Positions 1 through 8,236 of a stretch of 64,000 nt of DNA are shown here, piece after piece. Under the pieces are notes generated by a model that was not told the DNA's origin, searched no databases, and worked only from the letters and a program-made list of their open reading frames with translations. Source of the stretch: Coriobacteriaceae bacterium. Lineage in GTDB: Bacteria; Actinomycetota; Coriobacteriia; Coriobacteriales; Atopobiaceae. Where the stretch lies: assembly GCA_004557505.1 (NCBI GenBank), contig SFGZ01000010.1, positions 28,983 to 92,982 of the forward strand, given 5' to 3'. Each line of letters begins with the position of its first letter. Positions within the stretch are counted from its first letter, which is position 1. The translations under genes and the position numbers were made by a program.

Positions 1-220
1 CGATGCGCTGCTGGTTGCCGTCGATCTCCTGCTGGAGCTGGGCGACCTTGTCGTTGGCGGCGGTGAGGTCGTCGTTGGTCCGCTCGACCTTGGCCTCCAG
101 GTCGTCGAGCGTGTCGCCCAAGGCGACGCTTGGCCTTGCCACGCAGACGCCGACCGCCATGGCGAAGCAGGCAATGGCAAGCGCAAGGACCCCGCTTCTG
201 GTTGTAGACGAGAACGACAA
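1..220 (-). CDS. Secreted coiled-coil protein, N-terminal part only
   Basis: Only the 5' end lies in the window. The minus strand opens with a TTG at 220, six bases after a clear GGAGG. It encodes an export signal: a short Ser/Thr/Arg start, about 17 hydrophobic residues rich in Leu, Ala and Val, and a likely cleavage region near residue 30. From about residue 35 the chain becomes a charged, Gln/Asp-rich coiled coil (DDLEAKVERTNDDL and onward). Secreted NlpC/P60 or M23 cell-wall hydrolases often start this way. The catalytic part lies beyond the window edge, so the enzyme class is a guess. Confidence 0.6.
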   Translation of the reverse strand, partial: MSFSSTTRSGVLALAIACFAMAVGVCVARPSVALGDTLDDLEAKVERTNDDLTAANDKVAQLQQEIDGNQQRI

Positions 221-570
221 AAGCTACCTCCGTGGCCGACGTTGACGGTGCGCCATGGCCAGGGCATGCCAAGGGCGCAGCTAGATAACCTTAGCGTGAA
301 AAGCGAGATATCACGGTTCCTGCAAAAGTCTCAAGTCGTGATATAGGGTTGCGGCCCCTCCGCGCACGAGGGGCCGCAATCAAAAAACACGGCGTTCACC
401 AGCGGCTTTGGCGGTCACTCGGGGCATGTACCCTCCGGGGCGAACAAGCTATGGGGTTTCTATGAGATACCACGAAGGTACCCAAGAAATCCGTAAGCGG
501 CCGGGGGCGTGCCGCGGCAGCCGCCTCGGTTGGAGTCCCGCCCGCCGCCTCGACTGCCGCGGCGGCAGCG
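221..570. other. Intergenic region with two inverted repeats, no gene seen
   Basis: No plausible gene on either strand. Two structures stand out. An 8-bp inverted repeat (ATATCACG at 308-315, CGTGATAT at 337-344) sits upstream of the minus-strand secreted protein and could be an operator. A 9-bp perfect GC-rich hairpin (351-359 with 369-377) lies between the end of the stress-protein gene and that operator. It has no T-run on the minus strand, so it is at best a non-canonical terminator. Confidence 0.4.
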
Positions 571-1032
571 CTACTTCACGACGAGCACATCGCAGGGCGT
601 CGAGCGGGTGAGGAAGGTGGAGATGGAGCCGAGGATTGCATACTTGATGGACGAGAGGCCCCGTGCCCCGCAGATGACGAGATCGGGCTTGATGACGTCG
701 AGCATGTCGTCCTTCAGGGTCTCGCGGATGCGCCCCGCCTTCACGATGACCTTGACGCTCTTGATCTGGGGCTCCGCCTCGGCTTCGGCGACCTGCTCGG
801 CGATGGACTCGCGGAAGTCCTTCTCCATCGACGGGATGAGGTCGATGGGGTAGGTTCCCGCAGTCTCGAGTGCGGTCGAGTCGATGACATGGCCAATGTA
901 GAGCTCGGCGTTGTCGTTTGCCGCCATCACGATGGCGCGGTGGAGCACCGTGGACTGGCGCTCCGTCCCGTCGAGCGACACGAAGATCTTGTCGTACCCG
1001 AGGTCCTGGTAGGTCTGGGCTGTCTCTGCCAT
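571..1032 (-). CDS. Universal stress protein (UspA family), ATP-binding type
   Basis: A 153-residue single-domain Usp protein, the usual family length. The C-terminal half carries the ATP-binding signature G-x2-G-x9-G-S as GARG, nine residues, then GS, which marks the nucleotide-binding subgroup. The family is cytoplasmic and linked to survival under starvation and other stress; no specific role can be read here. The start at 1032 is chosen because GGGAGG lies five bases upstream. The open frame continues further upstream, but that extension runs antisense through the neighbouring helicase gene. It appears to be a single-gene unit. Confidence 0.9.
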   Translation of the reverse strand: MAETAQTYQDLGYDKIFVSLDGTERQSTVLHRAIVMAANDNAELYIGHVIDSTALETAGTYPIDLIPSMEKDFRESIAEQVAEAEAEPQIKSVKVIVKAGRIRETLKDDMLDVIKPDLVICGARGLSSIKYAILGSISTFLTRSTPCDVLVVK

Positions 1033-1186
1033 GGCGTCCTCCCTGTTGAGTGTGCCTGAGGCTGCGCCTCGCGCGCTGCCTCCGCAGTCTCGTTCTACCC
1101 ACCGGCGAGGCGGTTTGCCCGAGAAAGGCGGGGAGACGCGCGTCTTGCGCCTCGAACGGTAGGCGCGTGGTGTCTTGCCGCCCCGC

Positions 1187-3799
1187 CTACGCAACCGTGT
1201 CCACAAAGCCCACGCGGTAGGCCTTGAAGACCACCGCGCCCTCGTCCTGCGTGGCGTCGAGGTCAACGTCGCCCCAGATGCCAAAGTCGCGGTCGTCGTC
1301 GCTATCGCGGAACACCTGGTGGACGTGCCAGACGCGGGCGGACCTCTCGTCCCTCTCGTCGATGTCGAGGTAGGCCGATGAGCGGGCGTCGGCATCCAGG
1401 AGGATCTGCTCGTGCTCGGCGTGGAAGGCGTCGAGCGCCTGCTGCCACACGACCGACCGGTAGCCCCAATCCGCGTCGAGACCCCCGAGCTCCTCGGCCC
1501 TGCCGAGCGCCGCCAGGCGCACGCGGGCGAAGAGCGCGTTGCGGACGAGCAGCGTGAGGCCGCGCCTGTCGCGGACGACCTCGTCTGCCACAGGCGCGGC
1601 GAGCGTGGTGCCGTCGCCGTTGGCACCGGCGCCCTCCCACTCGTCCACGAGCGAGGAGTCCGTGGTGCGCACGACCAGCCTGAGCCAGGTCACGATGTCG
1701 TCCAGGCGCTCGTCGCGCTTCTCGGCGGGCACCGTGCGGTCGAGCACGCGGTAGGCGTCGGAGAGGTAGCGCAGGAGCGTGCCCTCCGAGCGGGCTATCT
1801 TGTAGCGGCCGACGTAGGTCTTGAAGTCGCTTGCCGTCTCGACCATGTCGCGCAGGACGCTCTTGGGCCGCAGGCAGTAGTCGCGTGCCCAGGGGACCTT
1901 CTCGCAGTACTCCGCGAAGGAGGCGTCGAGCAGCTCCTCGAGCGGCTTGGGATAGGTGATGTCCTGCGCGCGCTCCATGCGCTCCTCGTACTCTATGCCC
2001 TCCGCCTTCATGGCCGCTATGGCCGCGCCGCGGGCCTCGCGCTCCTGGGCGCGCAGGATCTGCGAGGGATCCTCGAGCGTGGCCTCTACCATCGAGATGA
2101 GGTCCAGTGCGTAGGACTCGCCCTCGGGGTCCAGAAGCTCGATGGCGGCGAGCAGGAACGGCGAGAGGGGCTGGTCCAGCGCAAAGTCCTCGGGCAGGTC
2201 GACGGTGAGCAGGTAGGAGGCCGTGCCGTCGCCCTCCTCGCGGCGCTCGGCCACTCCGGCGTCGATGAGCGTGGCAAAGACCTCGCCGGTGCGCTGGGAG
2301 AGCGCGGCCTTCTCCTCGGGAGCCTGGGCCGAGTCCTCGATGAGTCCGTGGGTGCGCGCCCAGGAGTCCCCGCCCTGCTCGATCTCGGCAAGCACCATGG
2401 AGTGCGTGATGCGCAGACGCGGGCGGAGTCTCTCGGGTTCCGCCGCGATGAGGCGCTCGAAGGCCTGCTTGTTCCAGCCCACGAAGTCCGCGGGTGGCGT
2501 CTTCACCTTGATCTTGCGGGCGCGCTTGGGATCGCCGCCCGCCTTGGCCAGCGCCTTTGCGCGCTCGATGTCGTACTCGGTGGCCTCGGCGATGACGCGC
2601 CCCTCGGTGTCGAAGCCCGCGCGGCCCGCGCGGCCGGCTATCTGGTGGAACTCGCGCGCGTTGAGGCGGCGCATGCGCCGGCCGTCGAACTTGGTGAGCT
2701 GGGTGAGAAGCACGGTGTGGATGGGGACGTTGATGCCCACGCCCAGCGTGTCGGTGCCGCAGATCACGGGGAGAAGGCCCTGCTGGGCGAGCTTCTCGAC
2801 CAACAGGCGGTAGCGCGGCAGCATGCCGGCGTGGTGTACGCCCACGCCCGTGAGGACGAGGCGCTTCAGGGTCTTGCCGAACGTGGTGGTGAAGCGCACG
2901 CCCCTGACCGCGTCCTTCAGGGCCTCGCGCTGCTCCTTCGATGAGACGCCGTAGCTCGAGAGGGCCTGGGCGCTCTTGAGGGCCGCCTCTTGCGAGAAGT
3001 GTACGACGTAGAGGGGTGCGTCGCCGTCGCGCAGGGCCAGCTCGACCGTGCCCTCGAGCGGCGTCTCAACGAACTCGTAGGAGAGCGGCACCGGCCGGGG
3101 CGCGTCGAGCACCTGGTCGACGGCCCGCCCGGTGTGCTTTTCGAGTGAGGCCGCGATGTCGGTGACGTCTCCCAGGGTGGCGGACATGAGCAGGAACTGC
3201 GTGTGGGGCAGCGCCAGGAGCGGCACCTGCCAGGCCCAGCCGCGGTCGCGATCGCCATAGAAGTGGAACTCGTCCATGGCCACGCAGCCGATGTCCGCAT
3301 GCTCGCCAAAGCGCAGCGCATCCTGGGCCAGGATCTCGGCCGTGCAGCAGATGACGGGCGCCTCGCTGTTTATCACCACGTCACCCGTGATCATACCCAC
3401 GTTGTCTTTGCCGAGAAGGTCAACCAGGTTGAAGAACTTCTCGCTGACCAGCGCCTTTATGGGTGCCGTGTAGTAGGCGCGGCGGTTCGTGCAGTTGGCG
3501 ATGAAGAGCATGCCCACGGCGACCATGCTCTTGCCCGAGCCCGTGGGCGTGCCCAGGATCACGTGGTCGCCCGAGGCCAGGTCAAGAAGGGCCTCCTCCT
3601 GATGGTCCCAGAGCCGCATGCCCCGTGACTCGACCCACCCGAGGAAGAGCTCGAGCGCGTCCTCGGCCGGGATGTTGGGGTAGGTCTCCCCATCCGGCCA
3701 GGGGATGAGGCGCCCCAGCGATCCCGGACCGTTGGGGCCCTGGTCTACAAGGGTGGGATTGGGCGTGCCGGCCACGTTGCCGGCCTTCTCGGCGCTCAT
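1187..3799 (-). CDS. Ski2-like DExH-box helicase (DUF3516-type)
   Basis: 870 residues. The N-terminal half is a superfamily 2 helicase core: Walker A GTPTGSGKS at about 83-91, the DExH box as DEFH at about 176-179, the SAT motif at about 206-208, and the arginine-finger motif QIAGRAGRAG near 385. The remaining ~400 residues match the layout of actinobacterial Ski2-like helicases with a DUF3516 C-terminal region. An RNA-unwinding role in RNA turnover is inferred from the Ski2/Mtr4 family. The ATG at 3799 overlaps the stop of the upstream gene (ATGA), so the two are translationally coupled. A longer reading to 4138 just crosses the neighbour out of frame. Confidence 0.88.
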   Translation of the reverse strand: MSAEKAGNVAGTPNPTLVDQGPNGPGSLGRLIPWPDGETYPNIPAEDALELFLGWVESRGMRLWDHQEEALLDLASGDHVILGTPTGSGKSMVAVGMLFIANCTNRRAYYTAPIKALVSEKFFNLVDLLGKDNVGMITGDVVINSEAPVICCTAEILAQDALRFGEHADIGCVAMDEFHFYGDRDRGWAWQVPLLALPHTQFLLMSATLGDVTDIAASLEKHTGRAVDQVLDAPRPVPLSYEFVETPLEGTVELALRDGDAPLYVVHFSQEAALKSAQALSSYGVSSKEQREALKDAVRGVRFTTTFGKTLKRLVLTGVGVHHAGMLPRYRLLVEKLAQQGLLPVICGTDTLGVGINVPIHTVLLTQLTKFDGRRMRRLNAREFHQIAGRAGRAGFDTEGRVIAEATEYDIERAKALAKAGGDPKRARKIKVKTPPADFVGWNKQAFERLIAAEPERLRPRLRITHSMVLAEIEQGGDSWARTHGLIEDSAQAPEEKAALSQRTGEVFATLIDAGVAERREEGDGTASYLLTVDLPEDFALDQPLSPFLLAAIELLDPEGESYALDLISMVEATLEDPSQILRAQEREARGAAIAAMKAEGIEYEERMERAQDITYPKPLEELLDASFAEYCEKVPWARDYCLRPKSVLRDMVETASDFKTYVGRYKIARSEGTLLRYLSDAYRVLDRTVPAEKRDERLDDIVTWLRLVVRTTDSSLVDEWEGAGANGDGTTLAAPVADEVVRDRRGLTLLVRNALFARVRLAALGRAEELGGLDADWGYRSVVWQQALDAFHAEHEQILLDADARSSAYLDIDERDERSARVWHVHQVFRDSDDDRDFGIWGDVDLDATQDEGAVVFKAYRVGFVDTVA

Positions 3800-4608
3800 C
3801 GCCCGTCTCCCGAGCAAGGCTCGGCGCTGTCGGCAAGCTCTGCGCGCACCACGTCCTGGAGGTGGCGCTCGGCGGCCGCCGTCGCCTCGGCGTCGCCCGT
3901 GCGCTTGGCTTGGCGGTAGGCGGCCATTGCCTGGGCGAAGGGACCCTCGGCGAGGCTGCCCGCGCCATCCTGCCCGTCCTGCGGCGCGTCGAATGCCGTC
4001 CTTGCCCCGTTTGCCTCGAGCTGCTCGCGCAGCTGCCCGGCAAGCTCCATGTCGCTCTCGTCCATGCTGTCCTCCTCGGCCTCTGTGGCCGGTGTGCTCG
4101 CTGTCGTGCGACGCCCATCGCAGGGCCAAAGCTGGCATGGGGTTTGGGTGTCTTGCGTCTGGCCAACGCGGGCCTTTTCAGTATCGCACGTCCTGGTAGC
4201 CGCTGGGCCTCCCGCAGCGGGAGCCCACGCGACGGCCGTTGCCAGCGCCACGCCGGCCTCGTTCGTGATCGAGACGCGCGGTGCCTCGATGTTGCGACCG
4301 GCCAAGAGGGTGGCCAGGCGCCCCCGTGCCGCGCAGACGGGTGCGCCGGAGGGGGCGTCGAGCACCTCCAGCTCGTGGGGATCCACGACCGCACCGGCGG
4401 GCAAGAGCCGTGTCAGGGCGTCTGCCGCCGCGCCCTTTGCGGCGAGATGTCCGGCTACGTACTCGGCGGGGCTCTCGCGTGCGTTTGCCTGCGCAATCTC
4501 GGCGGTCGTGAGCAGGCGGGAGAGTGCGCCATCGGCTTTGGCGATGAGGCCCTGCGCGTCGGCTATGCGTGCGAGGCGCGTCCCCGCGGCATGCGTCCCC
4601 CTGTCCAT
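3796..4608 (-). CDS. Hypothetical protein coupled to the helicase
   Basis: 270 residues, Ala-rich, with no recognised domain. The first ~110 residues look helical. A less ordered Thr/Ala/Pro-rich stretch follows, then an acidic part with Gln/Glu-rich helices (around residues 185-255). No signal peptide, membrane segment or catalytic motif is visible. Its stop overlaps the helicase start by four bases, so a shared function with the helicase, such as an accessory subunit, is plausible but unproven. The start is uncertain: ATG 4608 has only a weak GGGAAG upstream, and a GTG at 4647 in the same frame has no ribosome site. Confidence 0.6.
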   Translation of the reverse strand: MDRGTHAAGTRLARIADAQGLIAKADGALSRLLTTAEIAQANARESPAEYVAGHLAAKGAAADALTRLLPAGAVVDPHELEVLDAPSGAPVCAARGRLATLLAGRNIEAPRVSITNEAGVALATAVAWAPAAGGPAATRTCDTEKARVGQTQDTQTPCQLWPCDGRRTTASTPATEAEEDSMDESDMELAGQLREQLEANGARTAFDAPQDGQDGAGSLAEGPFAQAMAAYRQAKRTGDAEATAAAERHLQDVVRAELADSAEPCSGDGR

Positions 4609-4713
4609 ACGGCTTCCCGTCTTCCTACCATCATGTGGCCTACCCACCTAGGATAGCGCGGGCGCGCGTCGGTTGTGGCGCAGGGCTGGGGCCTGGCATC
4701 GGAACTGCGCCTC

Positions 4714-4959
4714 TCAGCTGCCGTGCGGCGGCCGCTGACTGTCCCATACTTCCTGTAGGATGCGCTGCGGCGTGGTGCCCAGCGCCTCGGCATACGCATA
4801 GACCTCACCCAGGTGGAGCGAGCGCTCGCCAGACTCGAACTTCGAGATCATCGGCTGGTTGGTGCCAAGGCGAGCGGCGACCTGCTCCTGCTTCAGGCCG
4901 GACTCAGTCCTCAGCCTGCGGAGGACCTTTCCCACAAGTCTGTCGGCAATCTCATACAT
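4714..4959 (-). CDS. Small XRE-family (Cro/CI type) DNA-binding protein
   Basis: 81 residues that are almost entirely one helix-turn-helix domain. The core EQVAARLGTNQPMISKFESG covers the two helices and the turn, with the Q-x3-S-K-x2-S-G pattern typical of phage-repressor-like regulators. There is no effector domain, so it probably senses nothing itself, or works with a partner. ATG 4959 is chosen because it starts the domain cleanly; no strong ribosome site precedes it, so the mRNA may be leaderless. A 73-residue gene starts 91 bp away on the opposite strand, and the AT-rich spacer could be its operator. Confidence 0.75.
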   Translation of the reverse strand: MYEIADRLVGKVLRRLRTESGLKQEQVAARLGTNQPMISKFESGERSLHLGEVYAYAEALGTTPQRILQEVWDSQRPPHGS

Positions 4960-5049
4960 ACGCCGGAATGTAGACCCGGGCGCGCGACATTCAAAAATAG
5001 AATATGCTTGTGTCTGCCAGGAAAATGACGCTATGCAGCAGGTGATACC

Positions 5050-5271
5050 TTGGAAAGCCCACAAGATGTGCTGCGCGGCTGCGCGGATATCGCCCGAGCG
5101 CTTGCCCTTCAGGCGGCGCGCGGCTCGGTCTCGCCGGAGTCGCTCGATCTTCTCGCCGACAAGGTCGACGAGGCGGCTCGGCTGCTCGACGGGGAGCGCA
5201 TCGAACGCTGGATCGAGGTCATACGGGACGCCGAGGGAATCGAGCGGGAGGTACACGAGGGCGGGGCATAG
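5050..5271 (+). CDS. Small hypothetical protein divergent from the XRE gene
   Basis: 73 residues starting at a TTG preceded by CAGGTG. It is acidic and predicted helical, with no Cys or membrane segment (for example ESLDLLADKVDEAARLL). No family recognised. It is divergently transcribed from the XRE regulator across a short AT-rich gap containing TAGAAT (4997-5002), a possible -10 box. Divergent pairing with a minimal XRE protein is typical of small toxin-antitoxin-like or autoregulated modules, but nothing in the chain itself shows such a role. Confidence 0.45.
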   Translation: MESPQDVLRGCADIARALALQAARGSVSPESLDLLADKVDEAARLLDGERIERWIEVIRDAEGIEREVHEGGA

Positions 5272-5307
5272 ACGAGGGGGCGCGCGTGGCGCACGCCTTG
5301 CGGGCGG

Positions 5308-5790
5308 CTATGCCCCATAGTCAAAGAAAGACGAGACGTGTACGGTGACGCAGCCGGTCTCTCGCCCGATGAGGTCCAGCGTCCTTACCGTGTCCTCGAC
5401 GATGGCCACGCGCCGCTCTGGAACGTTAAGCTCATGGGCCAGCCGGCGGAGGAACTCGACTTTCTCGGCCTTGTGCGCAACGGTTGCCACGTGGGCGGGC
5501 GCAAGCCCATAGCAGCGCATGACAAAGGCGCGCTTGCCGGGTGCCTCGACGTCGCTTGCCTGGGAGCAGGCCCACACGCGATCGACGCCTCTGTCATCGA
5601 TGAAACGCTTGATCTGCGAGATCGGGCGCGAGCGGGCATAGGGGTCGTGCGCGCGGACAAAGTCCTCCCACTCCTCGTCGGGACAGGCGCTGTGGGAGAG
5701 TTCGCCGAATTCATAGACTGCGAGGACGCCGTCTATGTCGAAGACCACGGCGGTCTGCGGATCCAGAAGGTACTCCATGAGCTTGGTCAC
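5308..5790 (-). CDS. HAD-superfamily phosphatase-like protein
   Basis: 160 residues with HAD landmarks in order: motif I as FDIDGVL near residue 17 (nucleophile Asp and +2 Asp), a Ser-containing motif II region (CSQAS), a Lys before the last helix-strand pair, and an acidic motif (VEDT) near residue 132. There is no large cap domain, so the substrate may be large or a small nucleotide. GTG 5790 is chosen because GAGAGGAG lies six bases upstream. The gene converges on the 73-residue gene with 36 bp between them. Substrate unknown. Confidence 0.75.
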   Translation of the reverse strand: MTKLMEYLLDPQTAVVFDIDGVLAVYEFGELSHSACPDEEWEDFVRAHDPYARSRPISQIKRFIDDRGVDRVWACSQASDVEAPGKRAFVMRCYGLAPAHVATVAHKAEKVEFLRRLAHELNVPERRVAIVEDTVRTLDLIGRETGCVTVHVSSFFDYGA

Positions 5791-6192
5791 GACGTTCTCC
5801 TCTCGTCGGCGGGCCTCGCGGTCACCGCTTCGCGCTTTCGTCTCCGGCCCGCCCGCCGCCCGCGTCCCGCGTCACGTCCGCTGCCCCCGATACCCGTCCC
5901 GTTCCGTCCCGGTGGCGCCCGTCCCCGGAGTTTATCGCCTTTTTCTTAATTTCGGCGTGCGCCATCTGGGCAAACGTGGCTGCCGTTTAAGAAAAAGCGA
6001 TATTCTCCGCAACGGGGTGCCGGGGACGCCGCCGATGACGTCGCCGCCGGATGTCCGGATGCGGTTCCCGCCACCACGCCGGGTCGCGTCGGGCGGTGCA
6101 AGTTCCAAGGAGCTGACACGGGCGCGCGCGGCTGGGTAGACATACATGGAACGTATATCCCCAACGCCCTCCGGGGCAGGAAAAAGGTTGCT
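5791..6192. other. Intergenic region with a long imperfect inverted repeat
   Basis: No gene seen. The region holds a 24-bp imperfect inverted repeat: left arm 5926-5949 (ending TTTTTCTTAA), right arm 5987-6009 (starting TTAAGAAAAA), separated by 37 bases. The arms differ by one deleted G and a few mismatches. It sits upstream of the ferritin gene and could be an operator, a large hairpin, or the remnant of a small mobile element. Confidence 0.5.
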
Positions 6193-6708
6193 ATGGCACT
6201 TGACGACAAGGTCGGCGACATCCTCAACGCGCAGATCAACAAGGAGCTCTACTCGGCCTACCTCTACCTCACGTTTGCCGACTACTACGAGGACCGCGGC
6301 CTCAAGGGATTCGCGAACTGGTACATGGTGCAGGTGCAGGAGGAGCTCGCACACGCCAAGGTTCTCCGCCGCTACCTTCTTGACAATGACTACCAGGTCA
6401 AGATGGCTGCCATTGCGGCACCCGACAAGACCTTCGCAAACGATCTCGAGCCGCTCCAGGTTGGCCTTGAGCACGAGCGCTACATCACGGCCGCAATCAA
6501 CGAGTGCTACAAGGCTGCCTATGACGTACACGACTTCCGCACCATGCAGCTGCTCGACTGGTTCGTGAGGGAGCAGGGCGAGGAGGAGACCAACGCCTCC
6601 GAGATAATCAAGAACATGGAGCTCTTTGGCTCCGACCCCAAGGGTCTCTACGACCTTGACCGCGAGTACCAGGCCCGCACCTTCGTGGCGCCCACGATGC
6701 CCATGTAG
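6193..6708 (+). CDS. ftnA: Ferritin (iron storage, non-heme)
   Basis: 171 residues, normal length for bacterial ferritin. The four-helix ferroxidase pattern is present: Glu in KELYSAYLY near residue 18, E-x2-H in EELAHAKV near 50-53, and the later Glu and Gln/Glu residues around 94 and 127-131 (GEEE). The Met typical of heme-binding bacterioferritin is not evident. The enzyme oxidises Fe(II) and stores it as a ferric core in the cytoplasm, which also limits Fenton chemistry in an anaerobe exposed to oxygen. GCAGGAAAAAGG precedes the ATG. It is a single-gene unit ending at a hairpin shared with pyrE. Confidence 0.92.
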   Translation: MALDDKVGDILNAQINKELYSAYLYLTFADYYEDRGLKGFANWYMVQVQEELAHAKVLRRYLLDNDYQVKMAAIAAPDKTFANDLEPLQVGLEHERYITAAINECYKAAYDVHDFRTMQLLDWFVREQGEEETNASEIIKNMELFGSDPKGLYDLDREYQARTFVAPTMPM

Positions 6709-6746
6709 GCGCGGGCGGCGCGAGCCGGCACGCGAGCAGCATCCGA

Positions 6747-6780
6747 GAGGCGCGACGGCCCAAGCGGCCCGCCGCGCCTC
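6747..6780. terminator. Hairpin between convergent ferritin and pyrE genes
   Basis: A 15-bp GC-rich stem with two mismatches (6747-6761 with 6766-6780) and a 4-base loop lies between the two convergent stop codons. There is no T-run on either side, so it may work as a bidirectional structure-only terminator. Confidence 0.5.
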
Positions 6781-6801
6781 CGCGTTGCGTGCGCCTGCGA
6801 C

Positions 6802-7464
6802 CTACCTCGCGCCGTACTTCTCGTAGTATCCGTCGATGGCCACCTTGAGCTGCGGCGTGATCACGGTTCCGTCGAGCGCCTCGACGACCTCCGCCATGGT
6901 CACGATGCTCGCGACGGGAAATCCGTAGCGTTCCTGGATCTCCCTTTGGGCACTCGCCTTGCCCCCCTTGCCCACCTCCATGCGGTCAAGCGAGACGATG
7001 AGCCCTTTGACCTCGGTCGCGGCAGCACCGGTCACGATGGGGTAGGTCTCGTCGATGGACTTGCCGGACGTGGTGACGTCCTCGATCATCACCACGCGGT
7101 CGCCGTCCCCAAGGTCGCTTCCCAGAAGGTTGCCCTTGTCGGCGCCGTGGTCCTTGGCCTCCTTGCGGTTGGAGCAGTAGCGCACCTCCTTGCCGTAGAG
7201 GTCATGGAGGGCGATGGCGCAGGAGACCGCCAGCGGGATGCCCTTGTAGGCGGGCCCGAAGAGCACGTCGAAGTCCAGGCCAAAGTTGTCGTGGATGGCG
7301 TGGGCGTAGAACTCCCCCAGGCGCTTGAGCTGCAAGCCCGTGACATAGGCCCCCGCGTTCATGAAGAACGGCGACTTTCTGCCGCTCTTGAGGGTGAACT
7401 CGCCAAACTTGAGCACCTTGCTCTCGACCATGAAGTCGATGAACTGGCGCTTGTACTCCTCCAT
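6802..7464 (-). CDS. pyrE: Orotate phosphoribosyltransferase
   Basis: 220 residues. It carries the PRPP-binding signature VVMIEDVTTSGKS (around residues 120-132) and the substrate loop FTLKSGRKSPFF near the N-terminus. It converts orotate plus PRPP to orotidine-5'-phosphate, the fifth step of UMP synthesis, as a cytoplasmic dimer. ATG 7464 follows GAGGAG at good spacing. It lies 50 bp downstream of msrC on the same strand and is probably co-transcribed with it. No other pyr gene is in the window. Confidence 0.95.
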   Translation of the reverse strand: MEEYKRQFIDFMVESKVLKFGEFTLKSGRKSPFFMNAGAYVTGLQLKRLGEFYAHAIHDNFGLDFDVLFGPAYKGIPLAVSCAIALHDLYGKEVRYCSNRKEAKDHGADKGNLLGSDLGDGDRVVMIEDVTTSGKSIDETYPIVTGAAATEVKGLIVSLDRMEVGKGGKASAQREIQERYGFPVASIVTMAEVVEALDGTVITPQLKVAIDGYYEKYGAR

Positions 7465-7514
7465 TGACGTCTCCTCTCGGTGGCGACGATCGTCTCGACA
7501 GAGATTCTACGCGA

Positions 7515-8036
7515 CTACGGGCGCACGGGGCGCACGGCAGGGCCGAGAAGGTTCGCGGACTTCTCCAGGGCGGCCACGATGAGCGAGAAGCCCGCAAGGT
7601 CGGCCGCCGAGAAGCGCGCGGGGGTTGGGCTGTCGCAGTCGAGGACTCCCCAGACGGCGGCGCTGCCGTCGGCGCTGGCGGCATGGATGGGCACCACAAG
7701 CTCGGAGCGTGATGCGGCGTCGCAGGCTATGTGGCCGGGAAACGCCTGGACGTCGGGCACGAGCTGGGGCGCGTTTGCCTTGACGGCCGTCCCGCAGACG
7801 CCGGAGCCGTGGGGGATGCTCACGCAGGCGGGGCGTCCCCAGAAGGGTCCGAGGACGAGGTCCCGCTCGCCGGCGAGCCCCGGCACCGCAACGTAGAAAC
7901 CAATCCAGTTGATGTCGGGAAGGCTCTCGCCCAGGAGGGCCGCGACGTTTGCGAGGGCGGGCAGCCATCCGGGGGCGCCCTCGGCGAGCGCGCCCGCCTG
8001 CTGGGCGAGAAGCCCGTAGTCCGCTGTGTCTCCCAT
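7515..8036 (-). CDS. msrC: Free methionine-R-sulfoxide reductase (GAF domain)
   Basis: 173 residues forming a single GAF domain. The three Cys of the fRMsr family are present: Cys71 (ACVSIP), Cys81 (GVCGTA) and Cys105 (HIACDAAS, within the hallmark FPGHIACD). It reduces free, not protein-bound, methionine-R-sulfoxide using thioredoxin. The start at 8036 is set by GGAGG five bases upstream; the open frame runs on to 8213 without a ribosome site. It precedes pyrE and diverges from asnS. Confidence 0.93.
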   Translation of the reverse strand: MGDTADYGLLAQQAGALAEGAPGWLPALANVAALLGESLPDINWIGFYVAVPGLAGERDLVLGPFWGRPACVSIPHGSGVCGTAVKANAPQLVPDVQAFPGHIACDAASRSELVVPIHAASADGSAAVWGVLDCDSPTPARFSAADLAGFSLIVAALEKSANLLGPAVRPVRP

Positions 8037-8236
8037 GGGTTCCTCCGTCTTGGGGATGCGTTCGATGCGTGTGGAAGGGCCGCCGGCGCCTCTGTGCCGA
8101 CGGCCTGATTCTAGCGGCTTTGCTCGGCGAGGGCTAAATGCGGGCCCCGCCCAAATGCGGGCGGCCATACCGTCTCCGTCGCGATAAGATGGGGCGGCTA
8201 ACGAGCACGACACAATTCCAAGAGGAAGGACCTCCC

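Noticed and set aside
1412..2944. 510-codon plus-strand frame opposite the helicase gene
   Set aside because: It is the antisense of a gene with clear helicase motifs. It is full of Arg, Ala, Gly and Leu, has no domain pattern, and comes from G/C-rich codon positions.
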